The notes under the pieces were generated by a model that saw nothing but the letters and a program-made list of their open reading frames with translations, had not been told where the DNA came from and did no database searches. From Candidatus Nitrosopumilus sp. (GTDB taxonomy: Archaea > Thermoproteota > Nitrososphaeria > Nitrososphaerales > Nitrosopumilaceae): a DNA stretch of 64,000 nt. The translations under genes were made by a program, and so were the position numbers. The stretch covers positions 1 to 64,000 of the forward strand of contig JAOTVS010000002.1 in NCBI GenBank assembly GCA_029863275.1, read 5' to 3'. Of the stretch, positions 1-9,610 are shown one piece after another (within the stretch, counting starts at the first letter, position 1; every line of letters starts with the position of its first letter).

Positions 1-1
1 A

Positions 2-322
2 AGTATTTCTGAACATTTTGCTTGTATAAGGTGTATACATCGCTTGATTGAGTTTGGGTGCTCATGGGGTATCTTTGGCATACTATTATATATACTATTG
101 GTAGTGAATGGTTATGAAAGGTTTCAGTGGGAATTCATCCTAAATGTTAAATACAGATTCGGAAAGCTTGCAGATATGACAAAATCTGAAAATCATCCTT
201 TAAGAAAAGGCCAAAAGCATCGGCAGATAAATGAAATCTCTTATCGTAATTCAATTCTATCTCATCTCAACATTCTGGATTTAGAGGATAGTGATAATTC
301 ACTTGATGAATATGATTGCTAA
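2..322 (+). CDS. Uncertain ORF, possibly the 3' end of a gene cut by the window edge
   Basis: The frame is open from base 2 to the stop at 322. The track begins it at a TTG at 44, but nothing upstream closes the frame, so this may be the C-terminal part of a longer protein. One hydrophobic stretch (WGIFGILLYILLVV) could be a membrane segment, followed by a polar tail rich in Asp and Ser. I do not recognise a family. It lies on the same strand as hisS, 134 bases upstream. It could also be a chance ORF. Confidence 0.3.
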   Translation, partial: SISEHFACIRCIHRLIEFGCSWGIFGILLYILLVVNGYERFQWEFILNVKYRFGKLADMTKSENHPLRKGQKHRQINEISYRNSILSHLNILDLEDSDNSLDEYDC

Positions 323-342
323 AAACTAGAAGCCTTATTGAA

Positions 343-370
343 AATTTTGTGTCTCTTGGGAGACAAAATT
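343..370. other. Inverted repeat, hairpin between ORF1 and hisS
   Basis: AATTTTGTgTCTC-TTGG-GAGACAAAATT folds into an 11-bp stem with one bulged G and a 4-base loop, followed by a T-rich stretch. It sits after the first ORF stop and before hisS. Archaeal termination mostly relies on U-tracts rather than hairpins, so a terminator role is only a guess. An RNA-processing or regulatory hairpin is equally possible. Confidence 0.4.
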
Positions 371-456
371 AATTTTTGCAGTTGTTGAGGGTTCCGAAAT
401 ATATCAGGTAAAGTTTAGAAATATCTAAATCACTAAACACAACTCCAAAAACCATC

Positions 457-1737
457 TTGGAGCTACCACGTGGAATGAAAGATTTTGAAGCCCAAGAGCA
501 TGGAAATATTGAGCATATTCGATCACACTTTAAACAATTATCTGGCCTGTATGGTTTTTCATTTATGGATCCATCACCAATAGAACTCCTCTCAGTCTTG
601 GAAACAAAGTCTGGTCCTGCAATTAAAGATGAGATTTATTATTTCAAAGACAAAGGGGAACGTGAAGTAGCACTACGATTTGATTTTACAGTTGGTCTGA
701 CAAGATATGCTGCATCACAAAAATCAATGAGACTACCAGCTAAAATCTCAAGTTTTGGTGGAGTATTCCGATATGACGAGCCACAAAAGGGAAGATATAG
801 ATATTTTCACCAGTGGGATATTGAGATTTATGGCAAGCCAGGAATAGAATCTGAAGCTGAAATTATTGAATTCACATCACGATTATTTGATTCACTATTA
901 CTCAAAGACATAACAATTGATATCAATCACAGAAATCTAGTAGAGTCGTACATTAATCAGTTATTTGACTCAAAAGACCCAACTCTAGTAGCTGATATGT
1001 TACGTGCAATTGATAAAATTCAGAAAAAATCAAAGCAAGAGATAGTAAATGAATTCAAGGATCGATATGACATTCAAAAGATAGAGCAAATTCTAGAGTT
1101 TTCTCAAATTAAAGGAAGCATAAAAGAAGTAGAGCAAAAAACGGACACAACCACTCTCTCATCATGGAATTCTCTAAAGGAATTATTTGAATCACTTGAG
1201 AACCGTGGAGTATCAAATGTTAGAATTAATTTTGGAATTGTGAGAGGACTTGATTACTATTCTGGGACTGTATTTGAGGTATTTGATAAAAATTCTACAT
1301 TAGGTGCTTTAGCTGGTGGTGGAAGATATGATTCACTGACTAAAGCATTTGGCAGAGAAGACATTGGAGCAACAGGTGTTGCAGGAGGAGTTGAGAGAAT
1401 TATTCTTACCATGAAAGAGCAAAATATCATTGCAGAGTCAACACCAGATAGAGTTTCTATTTTGTTTATCAATGATGAGATGCAAAAAGTAGCAACAAGC
1501 ATTGCATCTCTTTTACGTCTTGCAAACATTCCAACTAACATTGACCTTGTAGGAAAGCCTCTAAAAAAACAGATGGACCAAGCAGCAGACTCTAGATTCT
1601 GCATAATTGTTGCTCCGAAAGAGCTAGAAAAAGGCAATGTGGTTTTCAGAGATATGCAAACCGGTGTTGAATCACAAATATCTGTCGAGTCCCTTACTGA
1701 TGATCCGCACTCTATTCTTAATTTAGAAAAGCTCTAG
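457..1737 (+). CDS. hisS: Histidyl-tRNA synthetase
   Basis: Class II aminoacyl-tRNA synthetase that charges tRNA-His in the cytoplasm. At 426 aa it has normal HisRS length. Visible are the N-terminal LPRGMKDF segment, class II motif 2 (FRYDEPQKGRYRYFHQWDIE, near residue 105), the HisRS signature LDYYSGTVFEV near residue 265, and GGGRYD with ATP-site glycines near 288. The C-terminal part looks like an anticodon-binding domain. The only plausible start is TTG at 457: the frame closes at 409-411 and no ATG precedes the conserved LPRG. The 3' end overlaps the convergent aIF6 gene by 20 bases. Confidence 0.95.
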   Translation: MELPRGMKDFEAQEHGNIEHIRSHFKQLSGLYGFSFMDPSPIELLSVLETKSGPAIKDEIYYFKDKGEREVALRFDFTVGLTRYAASQKSMRLPAKISSFGGVFRYDEPQKGRYRYFHQWDIEIYGKPGIESEAEIIEFTSRLFDSLLLKDITIDINHRNLVESYINQLFDSKDPTLVADMLRAIDKIQKKSKQEIVNEFKDRYDIQKIEQILEFSQIKGSIKEVEQKTDTTTLSSWNSLKELFESLENRGVSNVRINFGIVRGLDYYSGTVFEVFDKNSTLGALAGGGRYDSLTKAFGREDIGATGVAGGVERIILTMKEQNIIAESTPDRVSILFINDEMQKVATSIASLLRLANIPTNIDLVGKPLKKQMDQAADSRFCIIVAPKELEKGNVVFRDMQTGVESQISVESLTDDPHSILNLEKL

Positions 1738-2383
1738 TTAACATCATAATCTCTGGTCCTGTAGTCATTGATCCTACCACTACTGCCTTGTTGTTTGCCA
1801 AAATTCCAGACTCTACATATGGAACACCAGAGTTTATCGTTGCATGTTCTACATGAACTCCCAATACATTAGCAAACATTTTCATATCCTCCTCGTCTGC
1901 TTCTGGATGAATCACCGCACCAGTATTATTTGCAACCATCATAGAACCAACAACATTAAGACCTGAAATTCTTTTTTGAACTACCTCGACATCTAGGATT
2001 TGCTTTATAGTATCTACATCAGATGAAGATAACCATGGGGATACAATTGCTCCTTTGTCATTGGCACAAATCACATTACCCAGTGCAGTATATTTTGAAT
2101 CCAATACCCCAACTGTTAACCCTGTCTCTTTTTTTAAAAAATCATATTCGTCTTGATAAGCAGTTGACGGTAATAGTACTCCATGATTATTCATCGCAAT
2201 TAGTGCACCCATAAGTCGAGTGTTTGCAACTGCAGAATATAGTGGTTCTACCTCCAAGTACTTTGCAAGTTTTTCAGCTTTAGTCTCTGCAAACCCCATT
2301 GGCAATAATACAAATTCATCATTAACTGTAATATACACTCCAATGTTTGGTCCCCGATATACATCGTACTTGAAAATATCCAA
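1718..2383 (-). CDS. eif6: Translation initiation factor 6 (aIF6)
   Basis: Ribosome anti-association factor that binds the large subunit and blocks premature joining. The 221 aa match the family, which has five quasi-repeated pentein units. The repeats are visible as recurring 'N.GA.V.P' phrases (NNHGVLLPS, NDKGAIVSP, NNTGAVIHP, NNKAVVVGS). The N-terminus DVYRGPNIGVYI is typical. Translation appears to begin at TTG 2383. The gene converges on hisS, overlapping its last 20 bases, and diverges from the first ferredoxin gene across about 120 bases. Confidence 0.95.
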   Translation of the reverse strand: MDIFKYDVYRGPNIGVYITVNDEFVLLPMGFAETKAEKLAKYLEVEPLYSAVANTRLMGALIAMNNHGVLLPSTAYQDEYDFLKKETGLTVGVLDSKYTALGNVICANDKGAIVSPWLSSSDVDTIKQILDVEVVQKRISGLNVVGSMMVANNTGAVIHPEADEEDMKMFANVLGVHVEHATINSGVPYVESGILANNKAVVVGSMTTGPEIMMLTRAFLN

Positions 2384-2477
2384 CTATACCAATTAACATT
2401 CAATCGATATGAACGTAAGGGATCGCAAATATCACAATTAGATCGGCTCTATTTGTGGGTATAAATTTTGGCCTAGC

Positions 2478-2989
<512 letters not shown>

Positions 2990-3081
2990 AGCAGAATTTT
3001 TTAATTGATTTTAAACTAAATTCAAAAATTTTTACCAATAATTACCATTTATAGGATTAGGTCAGGTTAATTCTATCTAGA

Positions 3082-3093
3082 TTTAAATAATAT
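3082..3093 (+). promoter_or_regulatory. TATA box of ferredoxin gene 2
   Basis: TTTAAATAATAT, identical over 12 bases to the element before copy 1, starts 30 bases before the ATG at 3112. The spacing fits a near-leaderless transcript. The second ferredoxin can therefore be transcribed independently of the first. Confidence 0.65.
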
Positions 3094-3111
3094 TTGAAAG
3101 ATGATTAATTC

Positions 3112-3657
3112 ATGGCAGATTTAGTAATATCTGAAGACTATTTTGCGGACAAGAAACCAATTGGAAAGACGAGTCACAGCGATGGCGAGAACTTTCACTG
3201 GATTTGGCCTGTAAATACCGGGAAAAATGGTGCAGCCTTCTCAGATGATGAAGTTAAAGCAGCATATGCAGAACGAGGTGAAGAACAAGTTCCTCTTGGT
3301 GTTCACGGTACTACAGTTGCAGTTGATTGGGATTCTTGCATCGCAGCAGGATCTTGCATGAGTGTATGTCCAGTTCAGACATTTCAGTGGTACAGAACCG
3401 AACAAGATATTCCAGCAAAAGATGTTGTTGGTGCGACCTTTGAAGGCACTGGTTTAACTGAGCAAGACGAACGATTAGACAAAAGTGACAAATCAATGCC
3501 AATCAGAGAACATGATTGTACTGTTTGCATGGCGTGCCAAGAAGCATGTCCAACAGGTGCTATTCTAATTGAACAAGCTAATGCAGAATTCCATGAAAAG
3601 GCAGCAGGTACATATGTCAAGATGGAAGGCAGTGGCGGTCCGCACTCACACGATTAA
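3112..3657 (+). CDS. 7Fe zinc-type ferredoxin, copy 2
   Basis: Paralogue of the preceding ferredoxin, 181 aa, with a longer C-terminal tail ending in His-rich GGPHSHD. Cluster II is complete (CTVCMACQEACP). Cluster I reads CIAAGSCMSVCP: the second-ligand position is Ala, not the Asp of copy 1, so a [3Fe-4S] centre that cannot take a fourth iron there is expected. The N-terminal motif is HSDGENFHW, lacking one His of copy 1, so zinc ligation may differ. The two copies probably have different potentials or partners. That last point is inference. Confidence 0.92.
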   Translation: MADLVISEDYFADKKPIGKTSHSDGENFHWIWPVNTGKNGAAFSDDEVKAAYAERGEEQVPLGVHGTTVAVDWDSCIAAGSCMSVCPVQTFQWYRTEQDIPAKDVVGATFEGTGLTEQDERLDKSDKSMPIREHDCTVCMACQEACPTGAILIEQANAEFHEKAAGTYVKMEGSGGPHSHD

Positions 3658-3730
3658 AGAATAATTTTCTTTTTTCTTATTTTTCTATTTTTCATCAACA
3701 AATTTTAATCACCATATTTTACCGAACGTT

Positions 3731-3814
3731 GCAGAGGTCGCCTAGTCCGGTAGGGCGCGGGCCTTGAGAGCCTGTGTTCGCAAGAACGCGGGGGTTCAAA
3801 TCCCTCTCTCTGCG
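3731..3814 (+). tRNA. tRNA-Ser (TGA)
   Basis: Class II tRNA with a long variable arm. Acceptor GCAGAGG pairs with TCTCTGC, and the discriminator is G, as in serine tRNAs. The anticodon stem is CGGGC/GCCTG with loop CTTGAGA, giving anticodon TGA. The T arm is GGGGG-TTCAAAT-CCCTC. The variable arm is TGTTCGCAAGAACG. CCA is not encoded. The last base directly abuts the rfcS stop codon on the other strand at 3815. Confidence 0.95.
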
Positions 3815-4762
3815 TTATTCTATATTTCCAAGTTCTGCCAATAATGCAGATAGCTGAATCTCAGGATTTGCACCAACTAAAATTCTATAATCATACTTTG
3901 CAATTACCTCTAAGATTTTAGATAAATGTTCATGCTTTGATTTGAATACGGAAGAATTTAGATATTTTAGAAAATCAGATTCACTCATTCCATAAACTTT
4001 GATCAACTCTATCATTTTCTCTCTTGCATCTGTAATTTTTCCATCCAATGCCATCTTGAGGACCAAATCAACATCAGAAGTTTTTGCAAGTCCAGCTGAG
4101 GCCTTTACATTCTCTTGTGAAACCTCACCTAAACTTGCAGTTGCTTGTAGCAAATTTATTGCATGTCTCAAGTCTCCTTCGGAATAATCATAAATTTCTT
4201 TGAGGCCTTTTTTGTCTGCCTTTACTTTTTCTTTTTTGGTAATCTCTGCTAGTCGTGCAATTACATCCTCTTCTGGAACTGATGTGAACTTGAAGGTAGC
4301 ACATCTACTCTGAATTGGATCGATTATTTTTGATATGTTATTTGCAATTAGGATAAATCTACAAAATTTGGCAGTATCTTCTATTATTCTTCTAAGTGCA
4401 GTTTGAGCATCATTTGTCATTTCATCGGCCTCATCCAAAATAATTAGTTTAAAGGGCGCATCGGCCATTCCTGCAAATCTTGTGAATTTCTTTACCTTTT
4501 CTCGTACCATTCCTATTCCCCTCTCATCTGATGCATTTAGCTCCAAGGTGTAGTCTTTGACATTTTCTCCAAGTACTTGCCGCGCTAGACAAAGCGCTGC
4601 TGTAGTCTTGCCAACTCCCGCAGAACCTGAAAACAGCAAATGTGGCATATCTGCAGGATTTTTTATCAATTCCTCAAGACTACCTATAATTTCAGTCTGA
4701 TTTACAATTTCTGAGAGCTTTTGGGGACGATACTTTTCGACCCACATGCCAGTTGATAACAT
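3815..4762 (-). CDS. rfcS: Replication factor C small subunit (clamp loader)
   Basis: AAA+ ATPase of the PCNA clamp loader, working with RfcL encoded at 31.6 kb. Visible are WVEKYRP (RFC box II), Walker A GSAGVGKT, Walker B LDEADEM, sensor 1 (LIANN) and the SRC arginine-finger motif (IQSRCATFKF). The track opens at 4822, but that adds 20 unconserved residues. ATG at 4762 (MLSTGMWVEKYRP) or the second ATG in it fits the family better. No intein or insertion is seen. The gene is divergent from the GINS-MCM operon, a sensible placement for replication genes. Confidence 0.93.
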   Translation of the reverse strand: MLSTGMWVEKYRPQKLSEIVNQTEIIGSLEELIKNPADMPHLLFSGSAGVGKTTAALCLARQVLGENVKDYTLELNASDERGIGMVREKVKKFTRFAGMADAPFKLIILDEADEMTNDAQTALRRIIEDTAKFCRFILIANNISKIIDPIQSRCATFKFTSVPEEDVIARLAEITKKEKVKADKKGLKEIYDYSEGDLRHAINLLQATASLGEVSQENVKASAGLAKTSDVDLVLKMALDGKITDAREKMIELIKVYGMSESDFLKYLNSSVFKSKHEHLSKILEVIAKYDYRILVGANPEIQLSALLAELGNIE

Positions 4763-4885
4763 GTTTCTCAATAGTTTACGCCCCACTAATAAACGGAAAT
4801 TAATAGGATCAATTGATCTCACTAAATAGTGAATAGAATTGATCGATCCACTACATGAGGATCCAATGAGGAATTAGTGATCTAA

Positions 4886-5416
4886 ATGGAAATAGAGGAT
4901 GTAGAAAAATTACATGAGATCGGATATGGCCTAAAGGATGCCAAGGCCACTCTTAACCAGGATGTAAAGTTTAATGTAGCTAAGGTAAAAGTTGAAGGAA
5001 CCTCAGGAGAGGTTATGAACATACCCCGTTGGGTTGGTCAAATTATTGAGGATAATAAACTTGGAGAATTAGATTCACCTGATATGATAACTGAACTCAA
5101 GCAAGCCTTGTCAAAAGAAAAGATGGTAGGAGAATACCAAGTATCAACTCTTGAGCCTCAATTTTATATTAAATTAAAACGACACATGAGAACATTACAA
5201 AGAGATGATTTTAATCACATTGAGAGTATGATGCTTGAACTATTTAGAATGCGAAGAGGAAAGCTTGTAAAACTTGCAGATTCTACAAAATTAAGTTCTG
5301 ATTTATACAACAAGATTACAGTTGAAGAAAGTGTATTTTTTAAAACAATTTATGATAACAGCAAAAATTTTGAAAACCAAATAAGGAGTAATTTACATGA
5401 GCAAGGTTCAAACTAG
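4886..5416 (+). CDS. GINS complex subunit, Gins23-like (B-A domain order)
   Basis: Component of the CMG replicative helicase. The 176 aa contain an N-terminal beta-type segment with the Psf2-like phrase VMNIPRWVGQIIEDNKLG near residues 43-60. A helical region follows with ELFRMRRGKLVKLA near 118-131, the A-domain signature. A small B domain before the A domain is the order of Gins23/Psf2-Psf3 rather than Gins51. The gene overlaps mcm by 20 bases, which supports the call. The N-terminal segment is divergent, so the subclass is less certain than the family. Confidence 0.8.
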   Translation: MEIEDVEKLHEIGYGLKDAKATLNQDVKFNVAKVKVEGTSGEVMNIPRWVGQIIEDNKLGELDSPDMITELKQALSKEKMVGEYQVSTLEPQFYIKLKRHMRTLQRDDFNHIESMMLELFRMRRGKLVKLADSTKLSSDLYNKITVEESVFFKTIYDNSKNFENQIRSNLHEQGSN

Positions 5417-7484
5417 CACATTTACAGAATCTGCATTATCAGATAAGGTAAAAGAATTCTTAATTAGATTCAAAGACAAGTTTGGCAACTACAAGTATGT
5501 CGAGCAAATCGATGAAATGATGCCAAAAAATTCAAAATACATTTTAGTTGATTACAATGACCTAGTAGTAGAACCTGACCTTGCAAGGATCTTCTCTTTT
5601 GATCCAGATAAGATTTTTGATGCATTTTCTAGAGCAATAAAAGAAGCATTACAAACAAGATTTCCGGATTACGCAGAAAAGATCAAAGACGAAGTACGAG
5701 TAAGATTAGTTAATTATCCTCTTCAACGAAGTCTCAGACAAATCAATGCAGAAACCATTGGACACATTACTAGTGTTTCAGGTATGGTAGTTCGTGCATC
5801 AGAAGTCAAACCACTTGCAAAGGAGCTAATTTTTGTTTGTCCTGATGAACACAAAACCAAAGTAATTCAGCTCAAAAGCATGGATGTTAAAACCCCAGTT
5901 GTATGTGATAAACCAAATTGCAAACATCGAGACTTTGAGCTAAAACCAGAAGACAGTAAATTCATTGATTTTCAAATTCTAAGATTACAAGAACTTCCAG
6001 AAGACCTCCCTCCAGGCCAACTTCCTCATTATATTGACGTCACAATTCGCCAAGACCTGGTAGATAACGCAAGACCAGGGGATAGAATTATCCTAACTGG
6101 TATAGTCAGAATTGAGCAAGAATCAGTCGCAGGAGTGGCTCGTGGACACAGTGGGCTATACAGATTAAGAATTGAGGGAAACAACATAGAGTTTTTGGGA
6201 GGCCGTGGAAACAAGTCATCAAGAAAAATTCAAAGAGAAGAAATTTTGCCTGAAGATGAGAAATTAATTCGTTCACTTTCTCAAAGCCCTGATATTTATC
6301 AGAGATTAATCGACTCACTTGCACCACACATTCAAGGACAGTCGCTAATCAAAGAAGCAATCTTACTTTTGATTGTAGGCTCTAACCAACGGTTGCTGGG
6401 CGATGGAAGTAAAATTAGAGGTGACATTAACGTATTTCTTGTAGGTGACCCTGGTACTGCAAAAAGTGAAATGCTAAAATTTTGTGCAAGAATTGCACCA
6501 AGAGGGCTTTACACTTCTGGTAGAGGTTCTACTGCTGCAGGGCTTACAGCAGCTGTAGTCAAAGACAAAACAGGAATTATGATGCTAGAGGCAGGAGCAG
6601 TAGTGCTAGGTGACCAAGGACTAGTATGTATTGATGAATTTGATAAAATGAAACCAGAAGATAGAAGTGCACTACACGAAGTTATGGAACAACAATCTGC
6701 AAGCATTGCAAAAGGTGGGATTGTTGCAACACTAAATGCAAGAACTTCGATTTTAGCTGCAGCAAACCCAATGTATGGAAAATATGATCCGTTCAAAAAT
6801 ATTACAGAAAATGTAAACTTGCCAATTCCATTACTTACAAGATTTGACTTGATATTTGTGGTACGCGATATTCCAACTAGAGAAAAAGATGAAAAGATTG
6901 CACGACACATTATAGAGTTACACACTCCACAAGGAACAGATAAACGGTCTGTAATTGATGTTGATTTGCTAACAAAATACCTTGCATTTGCAAAAAGAGG
7001 AGTGCCTAATTTAACCAAAGAGGCAGAAGAGAAGATTCTTGAATACTATTTGAAGATGAGAAATGTAGAATCTGAAGAGATGATTACAGTTACTCCAAGA
7101 CAATTAGAGGGAATAATTAGACTCTCAACTGCTCGCGCAAGACTACTCATGAAAGATAAGGTAGAAGAAGAAGATGCAGAACGTGCAATATTCCTAATAG
7201 AATCAATGCTTCAAGATGCAGGCGTTGATGTTAATACAGGTAAAGTCGACTTGGGAGTACTTCAAGGAAGACCAAGAAGTGAGGTCTCAAAAATGCAGCT
7301 ATTTATGGATGTTTTAAAAGCCCTAGAAGGTGATCACAAAGCTGCAGTTGATGAGAAAACATTTGTCAAAGAATTAGAAAAAACTGAAAAGTTTACTGAA
7401 GAAGAAGCTAGAACCTATATTAGAAGAATGCTTCGCGAAGCATCTATTTATGAATCCAGTCCCGGTCATTATAACCGAGTATGA
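5397..7484 (+). CDS. mcm: Replicative DNA helicase MCM
   Basis: Hexameric 3'-5' helicase of the archaeal replisome, 695 aa. It has an N-terminal domain with a Cys zinc site (FVCPDEHKT ... VVCDKPNCKHRDF, near residues 148-178). The AAA+ core carries Walker A GDPGTAKS, Walker B CIDEFDKM, sensor 1 AAANP and the arginine-finger region LLTRFDLIF. A C-terminal winged helix is likely. ATG at 5397 lies inside the GINS gene and is preceded by AAGGAGT, a good Shine-Dalgarno sequence for an internal operon gene. The stop overlaps the Hel308 start (ATGA). Confidence 0.97.
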   Translation: MSKVQTSTFTESALSDKVKEFLIRFKDKFGNYKYVEQIDEMMPKNSKYILVDYNDLVVEPDLARIFSFDPDKIFDAFSRAIKEALQTRFPDYAEKIKDEVRVRLVNYPLQRSLRQINAETIGHITSVSGMVVRASEVKPLAKELIFVCPDEHKTKVIQLKSMDVKTPVVCDKPNCKHRDFELKPEDSKFIDFQILRLQELPEDLPPGQLPHYIDVTIRQDLVDNARPGDRIILTGIVRIEQESVAGVARGHSGLYRLRIEGNNIEFLGGRGNKSSRKIQREEILPEDEKLIRSLSQSPDIYQRLIDSLAPHIQGQSLIKEAILLLIVGSNQRLLGDGSKIRGDINVFLVGDPGTAKSEMLKFCARIAPRGLYTSGRGSTAAGLTAAVVKDKTGIMMLEAGAVVLGDQGLVCIDEFDKMKPEDRSALHEVMEQQSASIAKGGIVATLNARTSILAAANPMYGKYDPFKNITENVNLPIPLLTRFDLIFVVRDIPTREKDEKIARHIIELHTPQGTDKRSVIDVDLLTKYLAFAKRGVPNLTKEAEEKILEYYLKMRNVESEEMITVTPRQLEGIIRLSTARARLLMKDKVEEEDAERAIFLIESMLQDAGVDVNTGKVDLGVLQGRPRSEVSKMQLFMDVLKALEGDHKAAVDEKTFVKELEKTEKFTEEEARTYIRRMLREASIYESSPGHYNRV

Positions 7485-9610
7485 AATTAGAGAAACTTGA
7501 TCTTCCCAAGTCTTCAATTGAGTTTTTAAAATCAGAAGGATTGACCAAACTTTATCCACCTCAAAGTGATAGTGTAAAGGCAGGACTGCTCAATGGCAAA
7601 AGTGTTCTAGTATCAGCTCCTACTGCAAGTGGTAAGACACTGATTGCAACTTTGGCAATTATTAGTTATTTATCAAAAAACAAAGGAAAGGTAATTTATC
7701 TCAGTCCACTTCGGGCATTAGCTGCTGAAAAATTTGTAGAGTTTAAAAAATTAGAAAAACTTGCCATTGGAAACAAGATCAAAGTTGGCATCTCCACTGG
7801 AGACTTTGATAATGTAGAAAAAAAATTAGAGAAAAATAATGTTTTAATTTTGACTAATGAAAAAATGGATTCTATTATCAGAAGAGGAGTAGAGTGGATT
7901 GATGAGATTGGTCTTGTAATTTCTGATGAGATCCATTTGATAGGAGATGATACACGAGGCCCAACACTTGAGATGGTCTTGACTCAGCTAAAAAGACTAG
8001 AATCAAAGCCTCAAATTCTAGGTCTTAGTGCCACAATTACAAATTCAGATGAGCTTGCAAAATGGCTTGGATGTACTTTAGTTGAGAGCACCTGGAGACC
8101 TGTTCCATTATCTGAGGGAGTCTGCGATGGAGGGATGGTAACAATGGCAGATGGGACTACCTTTGATGTTGATAATACCATTCGTGGAACTCCAATTGAT
8201 CTTGGAATTCAATGCGTAAAACAGGGAGGTCAATCATTAATTTTTGCAGAAACAAGGGCTCGCTCCAAATCTTTGGCAACAAAAGCTATGGATGGAGTTG
8301 AGAATCTATTGGAAAAAAAAGAACTCGAAGAGCTTGCCAAAATCTCAAAAAAAATCCTAGGCACAAATGAGAATACTGATCTGGTACGAACACTTGCAAT
8401 TCTAGTAAAAAAAGGAGTTGGCTTTCATCATGCAGGATTAAATCAGTCTTGCAGAGAAATAATAGAGACTGAATTTCGTAAGGGAACAATCAAGCTATTA
8501 TCATCCACACCAACATTAGCTGCAGGAGTTAATCTCCCAGCAAGACGTGTAGTAATTTCAAGTGTATCCAGGTATAATGCACAAGTGGGTGCAAACAGGC
8601 CAATTAGTATTTTAGAATACAAGCAACTTTGCGGACGAGCAGGAAGACCACAGTTTGACAAGTATGGTGAATCTATAATTGTTGGAAAAGGAAATGGTGA
8701 TGAGATAATTGAGCATTACATAAAGGGAGAACCAGAACCAATAGAATCAAAAATAACAGAGGACAAGTCCTTAAGAATACATATTCTAACTGTTATTGTA
8801 ACAAATCCTGGAATAAAAAAAGGAGAAATCTTAGATTTCTTTTTACAAACACTAGGTGGTTTACAATCAAGAAAATCAACAATAAAATTTGCAATCGATC
8901 TTGCATTGCGATTTCTCTCAAGTGAATATTTGATAATTAAAAAAGGCGAACGACATGCAGCTACTGAATTTGGAAAAAAAACATCAATGCTGTATATTGA
9001 TCCCTTAACTGCAACTCTTTTTCGTGACGCAATAGAAAATGTCTCAAAGAAAAAAAAACACACGTTTGGATTTTTACATATAATTACGTCATCTGAAGAA
9101 TTTTTCCCAAAATTCTCAATGAGAAACAAAGACTATGAAGCTGCCAGTTTAATGATAGAAAATCACACCTCTGAACTTTTAGAACCAATTTCAGAGTATG
9201 ATTGCTCAAGGAGTCTTCTTGCGTTACAGTCCTGGATTACTGAATCATCAGAAACTGCCCTCTCTGATGGTCTTGGCATAGAATCAGGTGATATGCACAG
9301 GATGGTAGAGAATGCCAATTGGTTAATTTATTGCCTCAGGGAGATTGCAAAACATGTAGAAAGAGCAGATTTGCTTGAAGAACTTGAAAATCTAAGAAGG
9401 AGAATTGTATACGGAATCCGAGAGGAACTCTTGGAACTAGTCAAGGTCAAAGGAATCGGCAGGGTAAGGGCAAGGGCGCTATTCAAACACAAGATAAGGA
9501 CACTCGATGATTTGGCAAAAATTCCTGTAAACAAATTAGCCGAAATTGATAAAATTGGTTTAACCCTTGCAGATAACATAAAGTCAGAATTAAAAAAGGT
9601 TAGATATTGA
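7481..9610 (+). CDS. hel308: Hel308-type superfamily II DNA helicase
   Basis: Ski2-like 3'-5' helicase acting at blocked replication forks, 709 aa. Motif I is APTASGKT, motif II DEIHLIGD (a DExH box), motif III LSATITN, and motif VI QLCGRAGRPQFD. A winged-helix and ratchet region follows. The C-terminus holds helix-hairpin-helix signatures (VKGIGRVRARALFKH and IDKIGLTLADNI) typical of Hel308. The start overlaps the mcm stop by four bases, tying repair of stalled forks to the replicative helicase in one transcript. The 3' end overlaps the next start by three bases (TTGA). Confidence 0.92.
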   Translation: MKLEKLDLPKSSIEFLKSEGLTKLYPPQSDSVKAGLLNGKSVLVSAPTASGKTLIATLAIISYLSKNKGKVIYLSPLRALAAEKFVEFKKLEKLAIGNKIKVGISTGDFDNVEKKLEKNNVLILTNEKMDSIIRRGVEWIDEIGLVISDEIHLIGDDTRGPTLEMVLTQLKRLESKPQILGLSATITNSDELAKWLGCTLVESTWRPVPLSEGVCDGGMVTMADGTTFDVDNTIRGTPIDLGIQCVKQGGQSLIFAETRARSKSLATKAMDGVENLLEKKELEELAKISKKILGTNENTDLVRTLAILVKKGVGFHHAGLNQSCREIIETEFRKGTIKLLSSTPTLAAGVNLPARRVVISSVSRYNAQVGANRPISILEYKQLCGRAGRPQFDKYGESIIVGKGNGDEIIEHYIKGEPEPIESKITEDKSLRIHILTVIVTNPGIKKGEILDFFLQTLGGLQSRKSTIKFAIDLALRFLSSEYLIIKKGERHAATEFGKKTSMLYIDPLTATLFRDAIENVSKKKKHTFGFLHIITSSEEFFPKFSMRNKDYEAASLMIENHTSELLEPISEYDCSRSLLALQSWITESSETALSDGLGIESGDMHRMVENANWLIYCLREIAKHVERADLLEELENLRRRIVYGIREELLELVKVKGIGRVRARALFKHKIRTLDDLAKIPVNKLAEIDKIGLTLADNIKSELKKVRY

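Noticed and set aside
1257-1637. 126-aa minus-strand ORF
   Set aside because: It is antisense to hisS, whose codon and motif pattern is clear; a shadow.
6509-7018. 169-aa minus-strand ORF
   Set aside because: It lies antisense inside the MCM AAA+ core; Ser and Thr rich shadow composition.
8716-9129. 137-aa minus-strand ORF
   Set aside because: It is antisense to Hel308, with no recognisable feature.
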